Assembly (NCBI GenBank): GCA_017439235.1
Contig: JAFSJN010000022.1
Span: forward strand, 56,575 to 120,574
Reading direction: 5' to 3'
Origin: Paludibacteraceae bacterium
GTDB taxonomy: Bacteria; Bacteroidota; Bacteroidia; Bacteroidales; Paludibacteraceae
DNA length: 64,000 nt
Below, one piece after another: positions 47,125 to 56,640 of this stretch (position 1 is the first letter of the stretch; each line of letters starts with the position of its first letter). The notes beneath the pieces are model-generated. The model ran no database searches and was not told the origin of the DNA. It was given only the letters and a program-made list of their open reading frames with translations. The position numbers and the translations under genes are program-made.

Positions 47125-48078
47125 ATGAAGAAAGTTTACCTTTTATTAGGTCTATTAGCGGCCGTGATGAGCGTTTCGGCCGAACGTATTGACATGATTC
47201 CCTTCGGCGATATGGAGTCGTGGGTAGTGCGTTATATCAAAGAATCGAAAGTAATCGGCGGTACTACGCGTACTTTATATGCTTTAGGCGAGACGGATAC
47301 CATTCGCGGTAACGTGCCTTATGTATACGGTAAGAACGGCAATCCGTGGTCGATGAGTGATGCATATGCCGTTGTGTCCGGTATTCACAAAGCCGCCGGT
47401 ACAATCTCGCCCGAGAAACGAGGTGACGGAACTTGCTGCCGTATGGATGTAAAAATGCTGGAAGTAAGTGTATTCGGCGTTATTGATATTCATGTATTGG
47501 TGAACGGCACTATTTTCTGGGGCCGCACGATAGAGCCGGTGAAGACGGCTAAAGATCCCTATTCGAATATTGATTTCGGAGTACCTTTTACCCAACGTCC
47601 TACGGCGCTTATATTGGATTACAAGTGCATCATTTCGCCCGAAAAATGGATTTGGCGCGCGACTGGTCTATCGGCCTCCAAGAAGATAGAAGGACATGAC
47701 GAGTGCGAGGTCTTTCTGCTGCTGCAAAAACGTTGGGAAGATGCTAATGGTAAGATTCATGCTCAGCGTGTCGGGACAGCCTACGAACGTTACACCAAGA
47801 CGCAAAAGGATTGGGTCAATGGTCATCGTATCCCTGTTTGGTACGGAGATATCACAGGTCGTGCCGAGTATAAAGACTATATGGGGTTAAAAGATTTGTT
47901 CCGTGCGACCAACTCCAAAGGTATGATTACACCGGTAGTAGAAGAGAGTTGGGCCGCAGCAGATGCCGTCCCCACGCATGCCATACTGATGATTACGTCA
48001 GGTTGTTATCCAGCTTTTTACGGCCACGACGGTAATGTCATGTGGGTCGATAATGTCGGACTGATTTATAATGATTGA
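47125..48078 (+). CDS. Secreted PCMD-type protein, 317 aa
   Basis: A signal peptide (MKKVYLLLGLLAAVMSVSA) precedes a beta-sandwich with IPFGDMESWVVRYIKESKVIGG, YGKNGNPWSMSDAYAV and VMWVDNVGLIYND. These fit the putative carbohydrate metabolism domain (PCMD) found next to glycan-degradation genes. The GxxWSxSDAY pattern and terminal VDNVGL are the clearest features. ATG at 47125 was chosen since it gives the signal peptide and lies two bases after the esterase stop. The function is probably glycan binding. Confidence 0.75.
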   Translation: MKKVYLLLGLLAAVMSVSAERIDMIPFGDMESWVVRYIKESKVIGGTTRTLYALGETDTIRGNVPYVYGKNGNPWSMSDAYAVVSGIHKAAGTISPEKRGDGTCCRMDVKMLEVSVFGVIDIHVLVNGTIFWGRTIEPVKTAKDPYSNIDFGVPFTQRPTALILDYKCIISPEKWIWRATGLSASKKIEGHDECEVFLLLQKRWEDANGKIHAQRVGTAYERYTKTQKDWVNGHRIPVWYGDITGRAEYKDYMGLKDLFRATNSKGMITPVVEESWAAADAVPTHAILMITSGCYPAFYGHDGNVMWVDNVGLIYND

Positions 48079-49240
48079 TTGGTTAAATACGATTGATTGG
48101 TGCCTGGTCGGGACGTTGGTAGTGCTTACAGTTTACCAACTGTATTTCTACTCGCGCATCTTGGCGGCTCCCTTGCGAAACAGTCGTCCTGCGACCAACG
48201 AGAAGGACGCTGCAGAGACAACGGAGCGTCCGGGCGTTTCCGTTATCGTATCCGCCCGTAATGAAGCCACTCGTCTCAAACCTTTTTTACAAGCATTGTT
48301 AGAGCAAGACTATCCGTTGTTTGAAGTCATCGTGGTCAATGATGCTTCGGAAGATGAAACGGCTTTGGTATTGCAAGAATATAGTTTACTCTATCCGCGT
48401 CTGCAAACCACCTTTGTGCCTCTCGAGGCGCGCGTACGATCGTCGAAGAAACTGGCTTTGACCTTAGCAGTCAAGCATGCCAAGTACGAATATTTATTGC
48501 TTACGGATGCTGATTGCCGCCCAGAAAGCAAATCATGGATTAGCGAGATGATGCAAGGTTATTTCCATAGCGGACAACAGGAAGATACGTCCATAGAGGT
48601 GGTTTTGGGTTATAGCCCCTATTTCCCCGAAGACAAAGGAATTAATCGTCTTTTGCGCTATGATACTCTCTTTAACGGGTTGCACTATATGGGACGAGCT
48701 TTAACCGGTCATCCGTATATGGGTGTAGGACGCAATTTGATGTATCGCAAATCATTATTTGAACGTAATCACGGCTTTGCCGGACTGATTAATTTCCGTG
48801 CCGGAGACGATGACTTATTCATCAATAAAGTAGCCACAGGAAAGAATACAACCGTCGTATGCACACCCGGTTCGGTGGTGTGGTCATTACCTAAGACCTC
48901 ATTCCGCGATTGGTGGTTGCAAAAACGTCGCCACCTAAGCGTTTCCCCTCATTATCGCTTCACCTCTAAGATGTTAATCGGTTTGGAACCCATGGCTCGC
49001 GGACTATGGTATGCCATCCTAATAGCTGCGTTTGTGATAGGATCCGCTCCGGTTGCCTTACTGGCATGGAGTCTACTGATAATACGTTTGCTAACACAAC
49101 TCATCGTAGTGAACCTCTCTGCCCGTCGTTTTGGCGAACCCGGATTTGGATTGGAGATAGTGTGGTACGATATCTGCTTGCCTATACTGACCGCTATGCT
49201 CATGTTCACACAACGTAAAAAGAACTACTCCCGTTGGTAA
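48071..49240 (+). CDS. Membrane-bound family 2 glycosyltransferase
   Basis: The 389-aa product has one N-terminal helix (residues about 12-30), then a GT-A domain with VSVIVSARNEATRLKPF, VIVVNDASEDET, LLLTDADCRPESKSW (DxD-like) and RAGDDDLFINKVA (acceptor region). WWLQKRRHLSVS (QxxRW-like) follows, and there are two or three C-terminal helices. It would add sugars to a lipid or surface glycan. It overlaps the PCMD gene by eight bases. Confidence 0.85.
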   Translation: MIDWLNTIDWCLVGTLVVLTVYQLYFYSRILAAPLRNSRPATNEKDAAETTERPGVSVIVSARNEATRLKPFLQALLEQDYPLFEVIVVNDASEDETALVLQEYSLLYPRLQTTFVPLEARVRSSKKLALTLAVKHAKYEYLLLTDADCRPESKSWISEMMQGYFHSGQQEDTSIEVVLGYSPYFPEDKGINRLLRYDTLFNGLHYMGRALTGHPYMGVGRNLMYRKSLFERNHGFAGLINFRAGDDDLFINKVATGKNTTVVCTPGSVVWSLPKTSFRDWWLQKRRHLSVSPHYRFTSKMLIGLEPMARGLWYAILIAAFVIGSAPVALLAWSLLIIRLLTQLIVVNLSARRFGEPGFGLEIVWYDICLPILTAMLMFTQRKKNYSRW

Positions 49241-49262
49241 ATAACAATAAACATTATACACT

Positions 49263-49568
49263 ATGGAAGAACAAAAATTAAACATCAACCTCACGCCGGA
49301 AGTAGCCGAGGGCACATACGCCAATCTGGCTATTATTGCTCATAGCTCGTCGGAGTTTGTATTGGATTTTGCCCTTATGATGCCCGGACTCAAACAGGCT
49401 AATGTGCAATCTCGCATCATCATGACGCCCGAACATGCCAAGAAACTATTGTTCGCTTTACAAGAGAATATCGGCAAATATGAAAAACAGTTCGGTAAAA
49501 TACAACTGACCGGTACTCCCGCTCCCGGAAGCACTATTCCTATGTCCTTCGGCGGCGGAGAAGCTTAA
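49263..49568 (+). CDS. DUF3467 protein, 101 aa
   Basis: The sequence EEQKLNINLTPEVAEGTYAN continues LAIIAHSSSEFVLDFALMMPG and SRIIMTPEHAKKLLFALQENI, the complete DUF3467 pattern. It is a small soluble protein of unknown function, common in Bacteroidota. It sits 22 bases after the glycosyltransferase. Confidence 0.88.
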   Translation: MEEQKLNINLTPEVAEGTYANLAIIAHSSSEFVLDFALMMPGLKQANVQSRIIMTPEHAKKLLFALQENIGKYEKQFGKIQLTGTPAPGSTIPMSFGGGEA

Positions 49569-49610
49569 TGTCGGGCACATATAAGATTAACGTATTAAGA
49601 TTTGACTATC

Positions 49611-50486
49611 ATGAAAACATTTCCCGCCTCGCAGTTAATCATCAATGCAGATGGTTCTGCGTTCCATTTACACCTTAAGCCGGAGTTTCTGGCAGATAAA
49701 GTTATTTTGGTTGGTGACCAAGATCGCGTAAATATGGTTGCTTCGTTCTTTGACGAAGGTTCTATTGAATGTGAAGTACAGAGTCGCGAGTTCCACACCA
49801 TTACCGGTAAGTTCCAGGGCAAACGTATCTCGTGCATCTCGACCGGTATCGGCACAGATAACTGTGATATCGTGATGAATGAGATTGACGCCCTGGCAAA
49901 TATCGATTTTGCTACCCGCACCGAAAAAGCAGAGAAACGCTGCCTCGACATCGTACGTATCGGCACATGTGGCGGTATGCAAGAAGATATCCCGTTAGGT
50001 ACCTTCTTGGTCTCGCAGAAAAGTATCGGCTTTGACGGGGTATTGGCCTTCTACGAAGACCGCGACAAGATAGCAGATGTAGGGTTTGAGAAAGCGCTGG
50101 TTGACTTCATAGGCTATCCTAAGAAAGCAGCCGTACCATACGTCGTATCGGCTAACCCGGAATTAGTAGACCGTATTGCTCAAGACGATATGATGCGCGG
50201 TTGCACCATTGCCGCCAATGGTTTCTATGGTCCGCAGGGACGCGTTCTGCGTGTAGGTTTGGCCGTACCGGATATCAACGAGAAGATTACTGCCTTCCGT
50301 TACGAAGGTCAGCGCATCACCAACTACGAGATGGAAGGTTCATGCATTGCCGGCTTAGCTCTTCATATGGGACACCGTGCGATGACCGTGTGCTGCGTTA
50401 TCGCGCAACGCAAGATTGAGGCCGCCAATACCGATTACAAACCGCGTATCAAAGAGTTGGTACGCACAGTACTGGAGAGATTTTAA
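49611..50486 (+). CDS. Nucleoside phosphorylase (uridine-phosphorylase-like)
   Basis: The 291-aa product has PNP/UDP-family motifs: VILVGDQDRVNMVASFF, ISTGIGTDNCDIVMNEIDAL, VRIGTCGGMQEDIPLG and NYEMEGSCIAGLALHMGHRAM (base/ribose pocket with MEGS). It would cleave pyrimidine or purine nucleosides to ribose-1-phosphate. The start is ATG at 49611; an upstream TTG is unlikely. Its stop overlaps the DPP III start as TAATG. Confidence 0.88.
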   Translation: MKTFPASQLIINADGSAFHLHLKPEFLADKVILVGDQDRVNMVASFFDEGSIECEVQSREFHTITGKFQGKRISCISTGIGTDNCDIVMNEIDALANIDFATRTEKAEKRCLDIVRIGTCGGMQEDIPLGTFLVSQKSIGFDGVLAFYEDRDKIADVGFEKALVDFIGYPKKAAVPYVVSANPELVDRIAQDDMMRGCTIAANGFYGPQGRVLRVGLAVPDINEKITAFRYEGQRITNYEMEGSCIAGLALHMGHRAMTVCCVIAQRKIEAANTDYKPRIKELVRTVLERF

Positions 50487-52474
50487 TGAAAAACAAAATA
50501 GTTATCATACTGGCAACCTTAGGGATTCTCTGCGGATGCCAAAATAAAGAGCAAGCATTCCAATATAACGTGGATAAGTTTTATGATTTGGAGATTCTCC
50601 GCTACGATGTACCGGAGTTTGAGAGTTTGACACTACAACAAAAGCAGTTGGTATATTGTCTGAGTGAGGCAGCCCTATGGGGACGCGATATTCTGTTCGA
50701 TCAGAATGGTCGCTATAATCTCCGTATTCGCCGCGCACTGGAGGCATTATATCTCAACTATCCTTATGAGAAAAGTACGGATGAATTTGCCGCATTCGAA
50801 CGCTATCTCAAGCGTGTATGGTTTAGCAATGGCATACACCATCATTACAGCGAAGATAAGTTCCTGCCGGAATTTACACAAGAATGGTTTGTCGCTGCAT
50901 GTGACAAAGCCGGTGTTAACTATGATGCAGCTATCTTGCCCGTTATGTTTGATCCGACTATTATGCCCAAACGAATGACCGCGCAAAACGGCATCGACCT
51001 GGTGCTTAACTCTGCCGGTAACTACTACGGCGAGGGCGTCACACAAGCCGAAGCAGAAGCTTGGTATGCCGCGCATAAAGACAACTCTCCGGAACCAATG
51101 TGGATTGGACTCAACTCGCAACTCGTAAAGAACGAGCAGGGTAAAATTGTAGAGCGCGTATATAAAGTAGGCGGACTCTATGGTGAGGCATTGGAGAAAG
51201 TCGTTTACTGGTTAAAAGAGGCGTTGAAGTACACCGAAAATGATGCACAGCGATTGGCAATAGAGAAGATGATTGCCTTCAACGAAACGGGTGATTTGAA
51301 AACTTTTAATGAGTACTGTATCGCGTGGGTAAAAGATTTGGATAGCCGTGTTGACTATGTTAATGGCTTTACCGAGACCTATTCCGACCCATTAGGCATC
51401 ACCGGTACGTGGGAATCGATGGTTAACTTCAAAGATTTAGAGGCCACTAAACGCACACAGTTAATTTCCGATAACGCACAATGGTTTGAAGACCACTCGA
51501 CGACCGACCCAAAATACAAGAAAGAGGAAGTCAAAGGTGTAACGGCTAAGGTCATTACGGCAGCCTTTCTTGCCGGAGACTGCTACCCCGCTACGCCGAT
51601 TGGTATTAACCTTCCAAATGCCAACTGGATTCGCAAAGAGTATGGCTCCAAGTCCGTTACCATTGATAACTTAATGCACGCGTATAATGAGGCAGCTAAA
51701 GGTAATGGCTTCAATGAGGAATTCATGATAGATGATGCCACTCGCATGCTCTACAACCAATATGGAGCCTTATGCGGCGATTTGCATACCGATTTGCACG
51801 AATGCGTAGGCCACGGTAGCGGCAAATTGATGCCGGGTGTTACTAAAGATGCTCTTAAGGAGCACGCTTCGACTATAGAAGAGGCACGTGCCGACTTGTT
51901 TGGTTTGTACTATTTAGCAGATCCCAAACTGGTTGAGTTAGGTTTGTTGCCGAATAACGAGGCTTACAAAGCTGGCTACTACCAGCAGATGATGAATGGT
52001 CTAATGACCCAACTCGTGCGGATTGAGCCCGGCAAAGATATAGAGGAAGCGCACATGCGTAACCGTCAACTCATCGCCAAATGGGTTTATGAACATGCTA
52101 ATGGCGAACTCGAAATTATTGAGCGTGATGGTAAACACTATCTGCAAATAAATGACTACGAAGGAGTTCGTCGTTTGTATGGCGAACTGCTCGCCGAAAT
52201 TCAACGTATCACCTCAGAAGGCGATTACCCTGCCGCCAAAGAAATGGTGGAGAGATATGCTGTTAAGGTTAATCCTGAACTGCATAATGAGATTCGCGAG
52301 CGCTACGCAAAACTGAACCTCGCTCCATACAAAGGCTTCGTAAATCCGGTATATAAGGTTACACGCAACGCTGCTGGAGAAATTGCAGATGTACAACTCG
52401 ACTTTACGGAGGGATACATCGAGCAGCACTTGCGCTATAGTCGGGACTATAGTCCGCTACCGGATATCAATTAG
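50486..52474 (+). CDS. Lipoprotein dipeptidyl-peptidase III-type metallopeptidase (M49)
   Basis: The 662-aa protein has a lipoprotein signal (GILCGC). The zinc site HECVGHGSGK (M49 HExxxH pattern) lies near residues 437-446, with the third ligand in EEARADLFGLYYL about 20 residues on. VNGFTETYSDPLG and AGNYYGEGVTQAE are further M49 features. It removes dipeptides from peptide N-termini, probably in the periplasm or at the outer membrane. It fits the asaccharolytic peptide use known in Bacteroidales. Confidence 0.9.
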   Translation: MKNKIVIILATLGILCGCQNKEQAFQYNVDKFYDLEILRYDVPEFESLTLQQKQLVYCLSEAALWGRDILFDQNGRYNLRIRRALEALYLNYPYEKSTDEFAAFERYLKRVWFSNGIHHHYSEDKFLPEFTQEWFVAACDKAGVNYDAAILPVMFDPTIMPKRMTAQNGIDLVLNSAGNYYGEGVTQAEAEAWYAAHKDNSPEPMWIGLNSQLVKNEQGKIVERVYKVGGLYGEALEKVVYWLKEALKYTENDAQRLAIEKMIAFNETGDLKTFNEYCIAWVKDLDSRVDYVNGFTETYSDPLGITGTWESMVNFKDLEATKRTQLISDNAQWFEDHSTTDPKYKKEEVKGVTAKVITAAFLAGDCYPATPIGINLPNANWIRKEYGSKSVTIDNLMHAYNEAAKGNGFNEEFMIDDATRMLYNQYGALCGDLHTDLHECVGHGSGKLMPGVTKDALKEHASTIEEARADLFGLYYLADPKLVELGLLPNNEAYKAGYYQQMMNGLMTQLVRIEPGKDIEEAHMRNRQLIAKWVYEHANGELEIIERDGKHYLQINDYEGVRRLYGELLAEIQRITSEGDYPAAKEMVERYAVKVNPELHNEIRERYAKLNLAPYKGFVNPVYKVTRNAAGEIADVQLDFTEGYIEQHLRYSRDYSPLPDIN

Positions 52475-52480
52475 TACGGT

Positions 52481-53470
52481 TTACAGAAGACTCATTACCA
52501 CTTCGCCTACGGCTTGAAGCGTATTGCGGTCGATATGCCGCATATCATCTTCAGTAGTATGCCACCATGAAGCAAAACCGGCATTGCCGCGGGCGTCATA
52601 GTGAATAATATCCACCATCGGGATTCCGGTGGTGGTATTTACATAATAATGGTCATCGGTGATGGGATATGACAAAGCCGCAGAAAAATAACGTCCATGT
52701 CCCAAACGCTGGGCAATGCGCCAAATAGTCTCCACATAATCATTGGCAAATTGGACAGAGTAATATTCCTTAGGAAAGACAGCGTCGGGAGCCCCGACCA
52801 TATCCAATAGTACGCCGAAGCGATACTTCAAATCCAACGGCATCTCTGTGCCATAGGCATATTCACGAGCCCATAATTGAGAACCCAAGCACCAGGTATT
52901 CTCACGTTGCTGACCGGTATAGAAAGCCGGAGTACCCATATCTTCGCAATCGAAAAGGACAATATCCGTAGGCGTAAACGGTTCGTTGTTAGCTTGTTTG
53001 ATACCCAATTGACGGGCAATCTCTAAAAGCACTCCTACTCCGCTAGCGCCATCGTTTGCACCGGGAACACCCTGAAAGCGTTGCGAATACTCATCTTCCT
53101 CATCGCACCACGGACGCGAGTCGTAATGAGCCGCTAAAAGGATACGCTCTTCTTGAGAGCCTTGCGGAACAAAAGAGGCAATGATATTGTAAATCTGCTG
53201 TTCATGACCGGCATAATTAATCATACGCCCCTGCTGAAGCGTCACTTCTGCACCGAATCTCTTCAACTGTTGCACCAGCCATACTGCACATTCCGTATGC
53301 GCTTTGGAATCCGGCATACGAGGTCCGAAATTCACTTGTGCAGACACATACGAATATGCCGAATCGGCATTAAACGAAGGACGCGTCATCGGCGATTTAG
53401 ACTGAGAGAACGGAGCAGAACAGCCGACACATAATACGGCTCCGACAACGAGAGTAATCCACTTATTCAT
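52481..53470 (-). CDS. Lipoprotein glutaminyl-peptide cyclotransferase (M28-like)
   Basis: The 329-aa lipoprotein (Cys17 in LCVGC) has M28-type zinc ligands in LLAAHYDSRPWCDEED, GANDGASGVGVLLEIAR, VLFDCEDMG, and an Asp-His pair in PITDDHYYVN. Type II glutaminyl cyclases of Bacteroidota share this layout and convert an N-terminal Gln of exported proteins to pyroglutamate after signal cleavage. An aminopeptidase role is the alternative. It is convergent with the DPP III gene. Confidence 0.8.
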   Translation of the reverse strand: MNKWITLVVGAVLCVGCSAPFSQSKSPMTRPSFNADSAYSYVSAQVNFGPRMPDSKAHTECAVWLVQQLKRFGAEVTLQQGRMINYAGHEQQIYNIIASFVPQGSQEERILLAAHYDSRPWCDEEDEYSQRFQGVPGANDGASGVGVLLEIARQLGIKQANNEPFTPTDIVLFDCEDMGTPAFYTGQQRENTWCLGSQLWAREYAYGTEMPLDLKYRFGVLLDMVGAPDAVFPKEYYSVQFANDYVETIWRIAQRLGHGRYFSAALSYPITDDHYYVNTTTGIPMVDIIHYDARGNAGFASWWHTTEDDMRHIDRNTLQAVGEVVMSLL

Positions 53471-53480
53471 AGTGCCTCTA

Positions 53481-54437
53481 TCAACGTATATTCAGTTCAC
53501 TTATACTCCTATGCTCCTGAATAGCCAATATCGTTTCGGCAATGGGATCCGCGATACTGACCACATGTACCTTAGGACAGCGCGTCGTATCAAAAGGTAT
53601 TGTGTCTGTAAACACCACTTCCTCCAATTGGCTATCCATAATATTGGTGCAAGCATTGCCGGACATGATGCCATGAGCGACAACAGCACGTACCGAACGC
53701 GCTCCGGCATCTTTCATTACCTGAGCGGCCTTACATAATGTTCCGGCAGTATCGGCCATATCATCCACGATAACAACATCTTTATCTTCCACATCACCCA
53801 AAACTCGCATTTCGGATACCTGATTAAAGTTAGGACGATGCTTGTAGCAAATAACCATCGGCACTTCACGGTCTGTCAGTACATGTAGTTTCTTGCAGAA
53901 AGCGGCGGCGCGCTTCGAACCGCCCACATCCGGCGAAGCGACGATAAGATTTTCCAGTTCCAACGACTGAACATATTTAGCCAGCACATTAGCGCCGTAT
54001 AAGTGGTCTACAGGAATATCAAAGAAGCCCTGAATCTGGTCTGCATGCAAATCAACGGTAATCACACGATCTGCTCCGGCTGTTTGCAACATGTTGGCCA
54101 CTAATTTGGCTCCGATACTGACACGAGGTTTATCTTTACGGTCTTGACGAGCCCAACCAAAATAAGGAATCACCGCAATAACCTTGTACGCACTGGCTCT
54201 TTTGGCTGCATCAATCATCAGCAGCAGTTCCATCAAGTTATCGCTATTCGGACATGTCGATTGTACCAAATAAACCGACAATCCTCGTACCGACTCCTCA
54301 AAAGAGACTGCAAACTCACCATCCGAGAAACGATCGATTTTCACATTCCCGAGCGGACAACCGAGATGATCACAAATACGCTGGGCGATAGCGCCACCCT
54401 TACTTCCTGCAAAAACTTTGTATGAACTTGTTTCCAT
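53481..54437 (-). CDS. prs: Ribose-phosphate pyrophosphokinase
   Basis: The 318-aa product begins METSSYKVFAGSKGGAIAQR and has PYFGWARQDRKDKPRVSIGAKLVANML, VITVDLHADQIQGFF (PRPP synthase signature) and the PRPP-binding loop VVIVDDMADTAGTL. It makes PRPP from ribose-5-phosphate and ATP for nucleotide, His and Trp synthesis. The ATG at 54437 lies 28 bases after the -7 promoter box. Confidence 0.97.
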   Translation of the reverse strand: METSSYKVFAGSKGGAIAQRICDHLGCPLGNVKIDRFSDGEFAVSFEESVRGLSVYLVQSTCPNSDNLMELLLMIDAAKRASAYKVIAVIPYFGWARQDRKDKPRVSIGAKLVANMLQTAGADRVITVDLHADQIQGFFDIPVDHLYGANVLAKYVQSLELENLIVASPDVGGSKRAAAFCKKLHVLTDREVPMVICYKHRPNFNQVSEMRVLGDVEDKDVVIVDDMADTAGTLCKAAQVMKDAGARSVRAVVAHGIMSGNACTNIMDSQLEEVVFTDTIPFDTTRCPKVHVVSIADPIAETILAIQEHRSISELNIR

Positions 54438-54464
54438 AAAGATAGAATTTTTCAAAATTCCCTG

Positions 54465-54496
54465 CAAAGGTACAAAATATTTTGGATACATCCAAA
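54465..54496 (-). promoter_or_regulatory. Promoter of prs
   Basis: On the minus strand, TTTG (54496-54493), 20 bases, TACCTTTG (54472-54465). The near-palindrome TTTGGATACATCCAAA spans 54481-54496, as at 33572 and 46272, but here the opposite promoter has no -7 box. Confidence 0.75.
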
Positions 54497-54521
54497 AAAA
54501 AGTAACACATGAACGCTTTTT

Positions 54522-54553
54522 TTTGCATATGTGAGAAAAAAGCAGTACCTTTG
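54522..54553 (+). promoter_or_regulatory. Promoter of trxB
   Basis: TTTG (54522-54525), 20 bases, TACCTTTG (54546-54553), 12 bases before the ATG. Confidence 0.75.
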
Positions 54554-54565
54554 CACCCGCAATAA

Positions 54566-55558
54566 ATGAATATCATGTATACTCCTTGTTTGATTATCGG
54601 TTCCGGTCCTGCCGGATATACAGCAGCCATTTATGCTGCGCGCGCCAATATGCATCCTCTGGTTATTGAAGGACCGCAAATCGGCGGACAGTTGATGACG
54701 ACCACAGAGGTAGAGAACTTCCCCGGTTACCCGGATGGTGTTGCTCCCTTCCAGATGATGGACGACATGCGTCGCCAAGCCGAACGATTCGGCACGCAGT
54801 TTATCTCCGGCAGAGTAACCAAAGTCGAATTCCAATCGCATCCGACCAAAGACCAGCCACACAAAGTGTGGGTTGATGACACTACTATCTACGAAGCGGA
54901 TACGGTAATTATTGCCACGGGAGCCGGTGCCAAATACTTAGGCATCCCTTCTGAAAATGAATATCGCGGTCGTGGTGTGTCAGCTTGTGCCACCTGCGAC
55001 GGATTCTTCTATCGCAAGAAGATAGTCGCTGTAGTCGGTGGTGGAGATACAGCCTGTGAAGAGGCACAATATCTGGCCGGACTTTGCGAAAAAGTATATA
55101 TGATTGTACGCAAACCGTACCTGCGCGCATCCAACATCATGCAGGAACGCGTCAAGAATAATCCCAAGATTGAGATATTATTCGAGCATAACACCTTGCG
55201 CCTTACCGGCGAGAACAAAGTAGAAGGCGCTGATTTGGTCTATCGCAAAGGGGAAGCGGACGAAACGGTACGTCATATTGACATCAACGGCTTCTTCTTG
55301 GCTATCGGGCACAAACCCAATACCGAATTGTTTAAGGATTTCGTAGCTCGCGATGCCGAAGGGTATATTGTTACCAAAGGTTATTCTCCCCAATGTTATG
55401 ACCTCTCCGGTGAGTATGAACTTCCGGGCATCTTTGCTGCAGGTGACTGTGCCGACCCGCATTATCGCCAGGCCATTATAGCGGCCGCCTCCGGATGCAA
55501 GTCGGCCATGGAAGCGGACAAGTACCGGAGAATCCTAGACCTTACACCTACGAAATAG
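54566..55558 (+). CDS. trxB: Thioredoxin-disulfide reductase
   Basis: The 330-aa flavoprotein has the FAD-binding LIIGSGPAGYTAAIYAARA (residues about 9-27), the redox pair CATC in SACATCDGFFYR (near residues 146-149), the NADPH-binding VAVVGGGDTACEEA, and GIFAAGDCADPHYRQAIIAAASG. It reduces thioredoxin with NADPH. A second in-frame ATG four codons in is possible. The length is typical. Confidence 0.97.
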   Translation: MNIMYTPCLIIGSGPAGYTAAIYAARANMHPLVIEGPQIGGQLMTTTEVENFPGYPDGVAPFQMMDDMRRQAERFGTQFISGRVTKVEFQSHPTKDQPHKVWVDDTTIYEADTVIIATGAGAKYLGIPSENEYRGRGVSACATCDGFFYRKKIVAVVGGGDTACEEAQYLAGLCEKVYMIVRKPYLRASNIMQERVKNNPKIEILFEHNTLRLTGENKVEGADLVYRKGEADETVRHIDINGFFLAIGHKPNTELFKDFVARDAEGYIVTKGYSPQCYDLSGEYELPGIFAAGDCADPHYRQAIIAAASGCKSAMEADKYRRILDLTPTK

Positions 55559-55559
55559 G

Positions 55560-55596
55560 AAAAAAAGTAACGGGAGACTCATACGAATCTCCCGTT
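55560..55596 (-). terminator. Terminator after tRNA-Phe
   Basis: On the minus strand AACGGGAGA pairs with TCTCCCGTT, followed by ACTTTTTTT. It also sits just after the convergent trxB stop. Confidence 0.85.
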
Positions 55597-55597
55597 G

Positions 55598-55670
55598 TGG
55601 TACCTCTTGGAGTTGAACCAAGGACACATGGATTTTCAGTCCATTGCTCTACCACCTGAGCTAAGGTACC
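55598..55670 (-). tRNA. tRNA-Phe (GAA)
   Basis: The 73-nt cloverleaf on the minus strand has acceptor GGTACCT/AGGTACC, discriminator A, anticodon stem TGGA/TCCA with loop CTGAAAA (GAA at 55637-55635), and T-arm CTTGG-TTCAACT-CCAAG. CCA is not encoded. Confidence 0.96.
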
Positions 55671-55706
55671 CTGCCAAATTCGACGGTTGGTCGGCGAAAA
55701 AGCGTG

Positions 55707-55738
55707 CAAAAGTACTGCTTTTTTTTGATATGACCAAA
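55707..55738 (-). promoter_or_regulatory. Promoter of tRNA-Phe
   Basis: On the minus strand, TTTG (55738-55735), 20 bases, TACTTTTG (55714-55707). Its AAAAAAGCAG spacer end matches the tRNA-Arg and trxB promoters. Confidence 0.75.
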
Positions 55739-55764
55739 TTTTTTGAGAAAAAAAATGCTTTTTT

Positions 55765-56511
55765 ATGCAAAAAGATACAGATTCATTACTTTTACGCCCT
55801 ATTGCATATGCCCGAAACGGGTTTACGGACAAATTCGGTATTCCTCGTCAATCGCGTCCTGATTCGCAGATTGAGACACGCATTGTCTTAGAACCGGCAT
55901 ATAATCACGAAGAGGCCTTACGAGGTATCGAATCGTATTCTCATCTTTGGTTAGTGTGGGGATTCTCACAAGTGCCTGCCACCAACGAAGTATCTCTGAC
56001 CGTTCGTCCTCCTCGTTTAGGTGGAAACCGCCGCGTAGGTGTATTTGCCACACGCAGTCCTTTTCGCCCTAATCCATTAGGAATCACATCTGTACGATTA
56101 ATCAGAGTAGAGAGTCCGCAAACCGAGGAAAACGCAAAACGATGGCAACTGATAGTAGCCGGAGCGGATGTATTAGACGGCACACCCATATACGACATCA
56201 AACCCTATCTCCCCTACTCGGATGCTCACACGGAAGCCACCAATGGCTTGGCGGGAAATACGCACGACTATCATTTGCGAGTATTATGGGGCGACGAAGA
56301 CGATGTTTTTAGCACACTCTCGCCCAACAAAGTTACAACTTGGACAAAAGCTAAAGAGGATTTGACCGAAATTTTAAGTCAAGATCCACGCCCCGCTTAC
56401 CAACACGATCCGGATCGCATCTACGGACTGGATTATGCCGGCTGGAACATCCAATTCCGAGTGCAAAAAAATACACTTTATGTATTAAAAGTAACCTCTA
56501 TTCGACAATAA
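55765..56511 (+). CDS. trmO: tRNA (N6-threonylcarbamoyladenosine37-N6)-methyltransferase
   Basis: The 248-aa product has TrmO/YaeB features: LRPIAYARNGFTDKFGIPRQ, VRPPRLGGNRRVGVFATRSPFRPNPLGIT (SAM-binding region), ADVLDGTPIYDIKPYLPY and the C-terminal half (QDPRPAYQHDPDRIYGLDYAGWNI). It methylates t6A37 of some tRNAs. ATG at 55765. No consensus promoter was found immediately upstream. Confidence 0.92.
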   Translation: MQKDTDSLLLRPIAYARNGFTDKFGIPRQSRPDSQIETRIVLEPAYNHEEALRGIESYSHLWLVWGFSQVPATNEVSLTVRPPRLGGNRRVGVFATRSPFRPNPLGITSVRLIRVESPQTEENAKRWQLIVAGADVLDGTPIYDIKPYLPYSDAHTEATNGLAGNTHDYHLRVLWGDEDDVFSTLSPNKVTTWTKAKEDLTEILSQDPRPAYQHDPDRIYGLDYAGWNIQFRVQKNTLYVLKVTSIRQ

Positions 56512-56532
56512 GGCCATTTTTTCTTTGAAAAA

Positions 56533-56564
56533 TTTGCTTATATCGATACTTTTTTATATCTTTG
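56533..56564 (+). promoter_or_regulatory. Promoter of the alpha-glucan (amylase) operon
   Basis: TTTG (56533-56536), 20 bases, TATCTTTG (56557-56564), 76 bases before the first amylase. The leader contains GCGTGCATGCACACGC, which can form a five-pair hairpin. Confidence 0.7.
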
Positions 56565-56640
56565 TGCGCTCTTTTTGAAACAAACGAGCGTGCATGCACA
56601 CGCGTATAAATTGTGCTAATATTATTAAACATTTAATACA

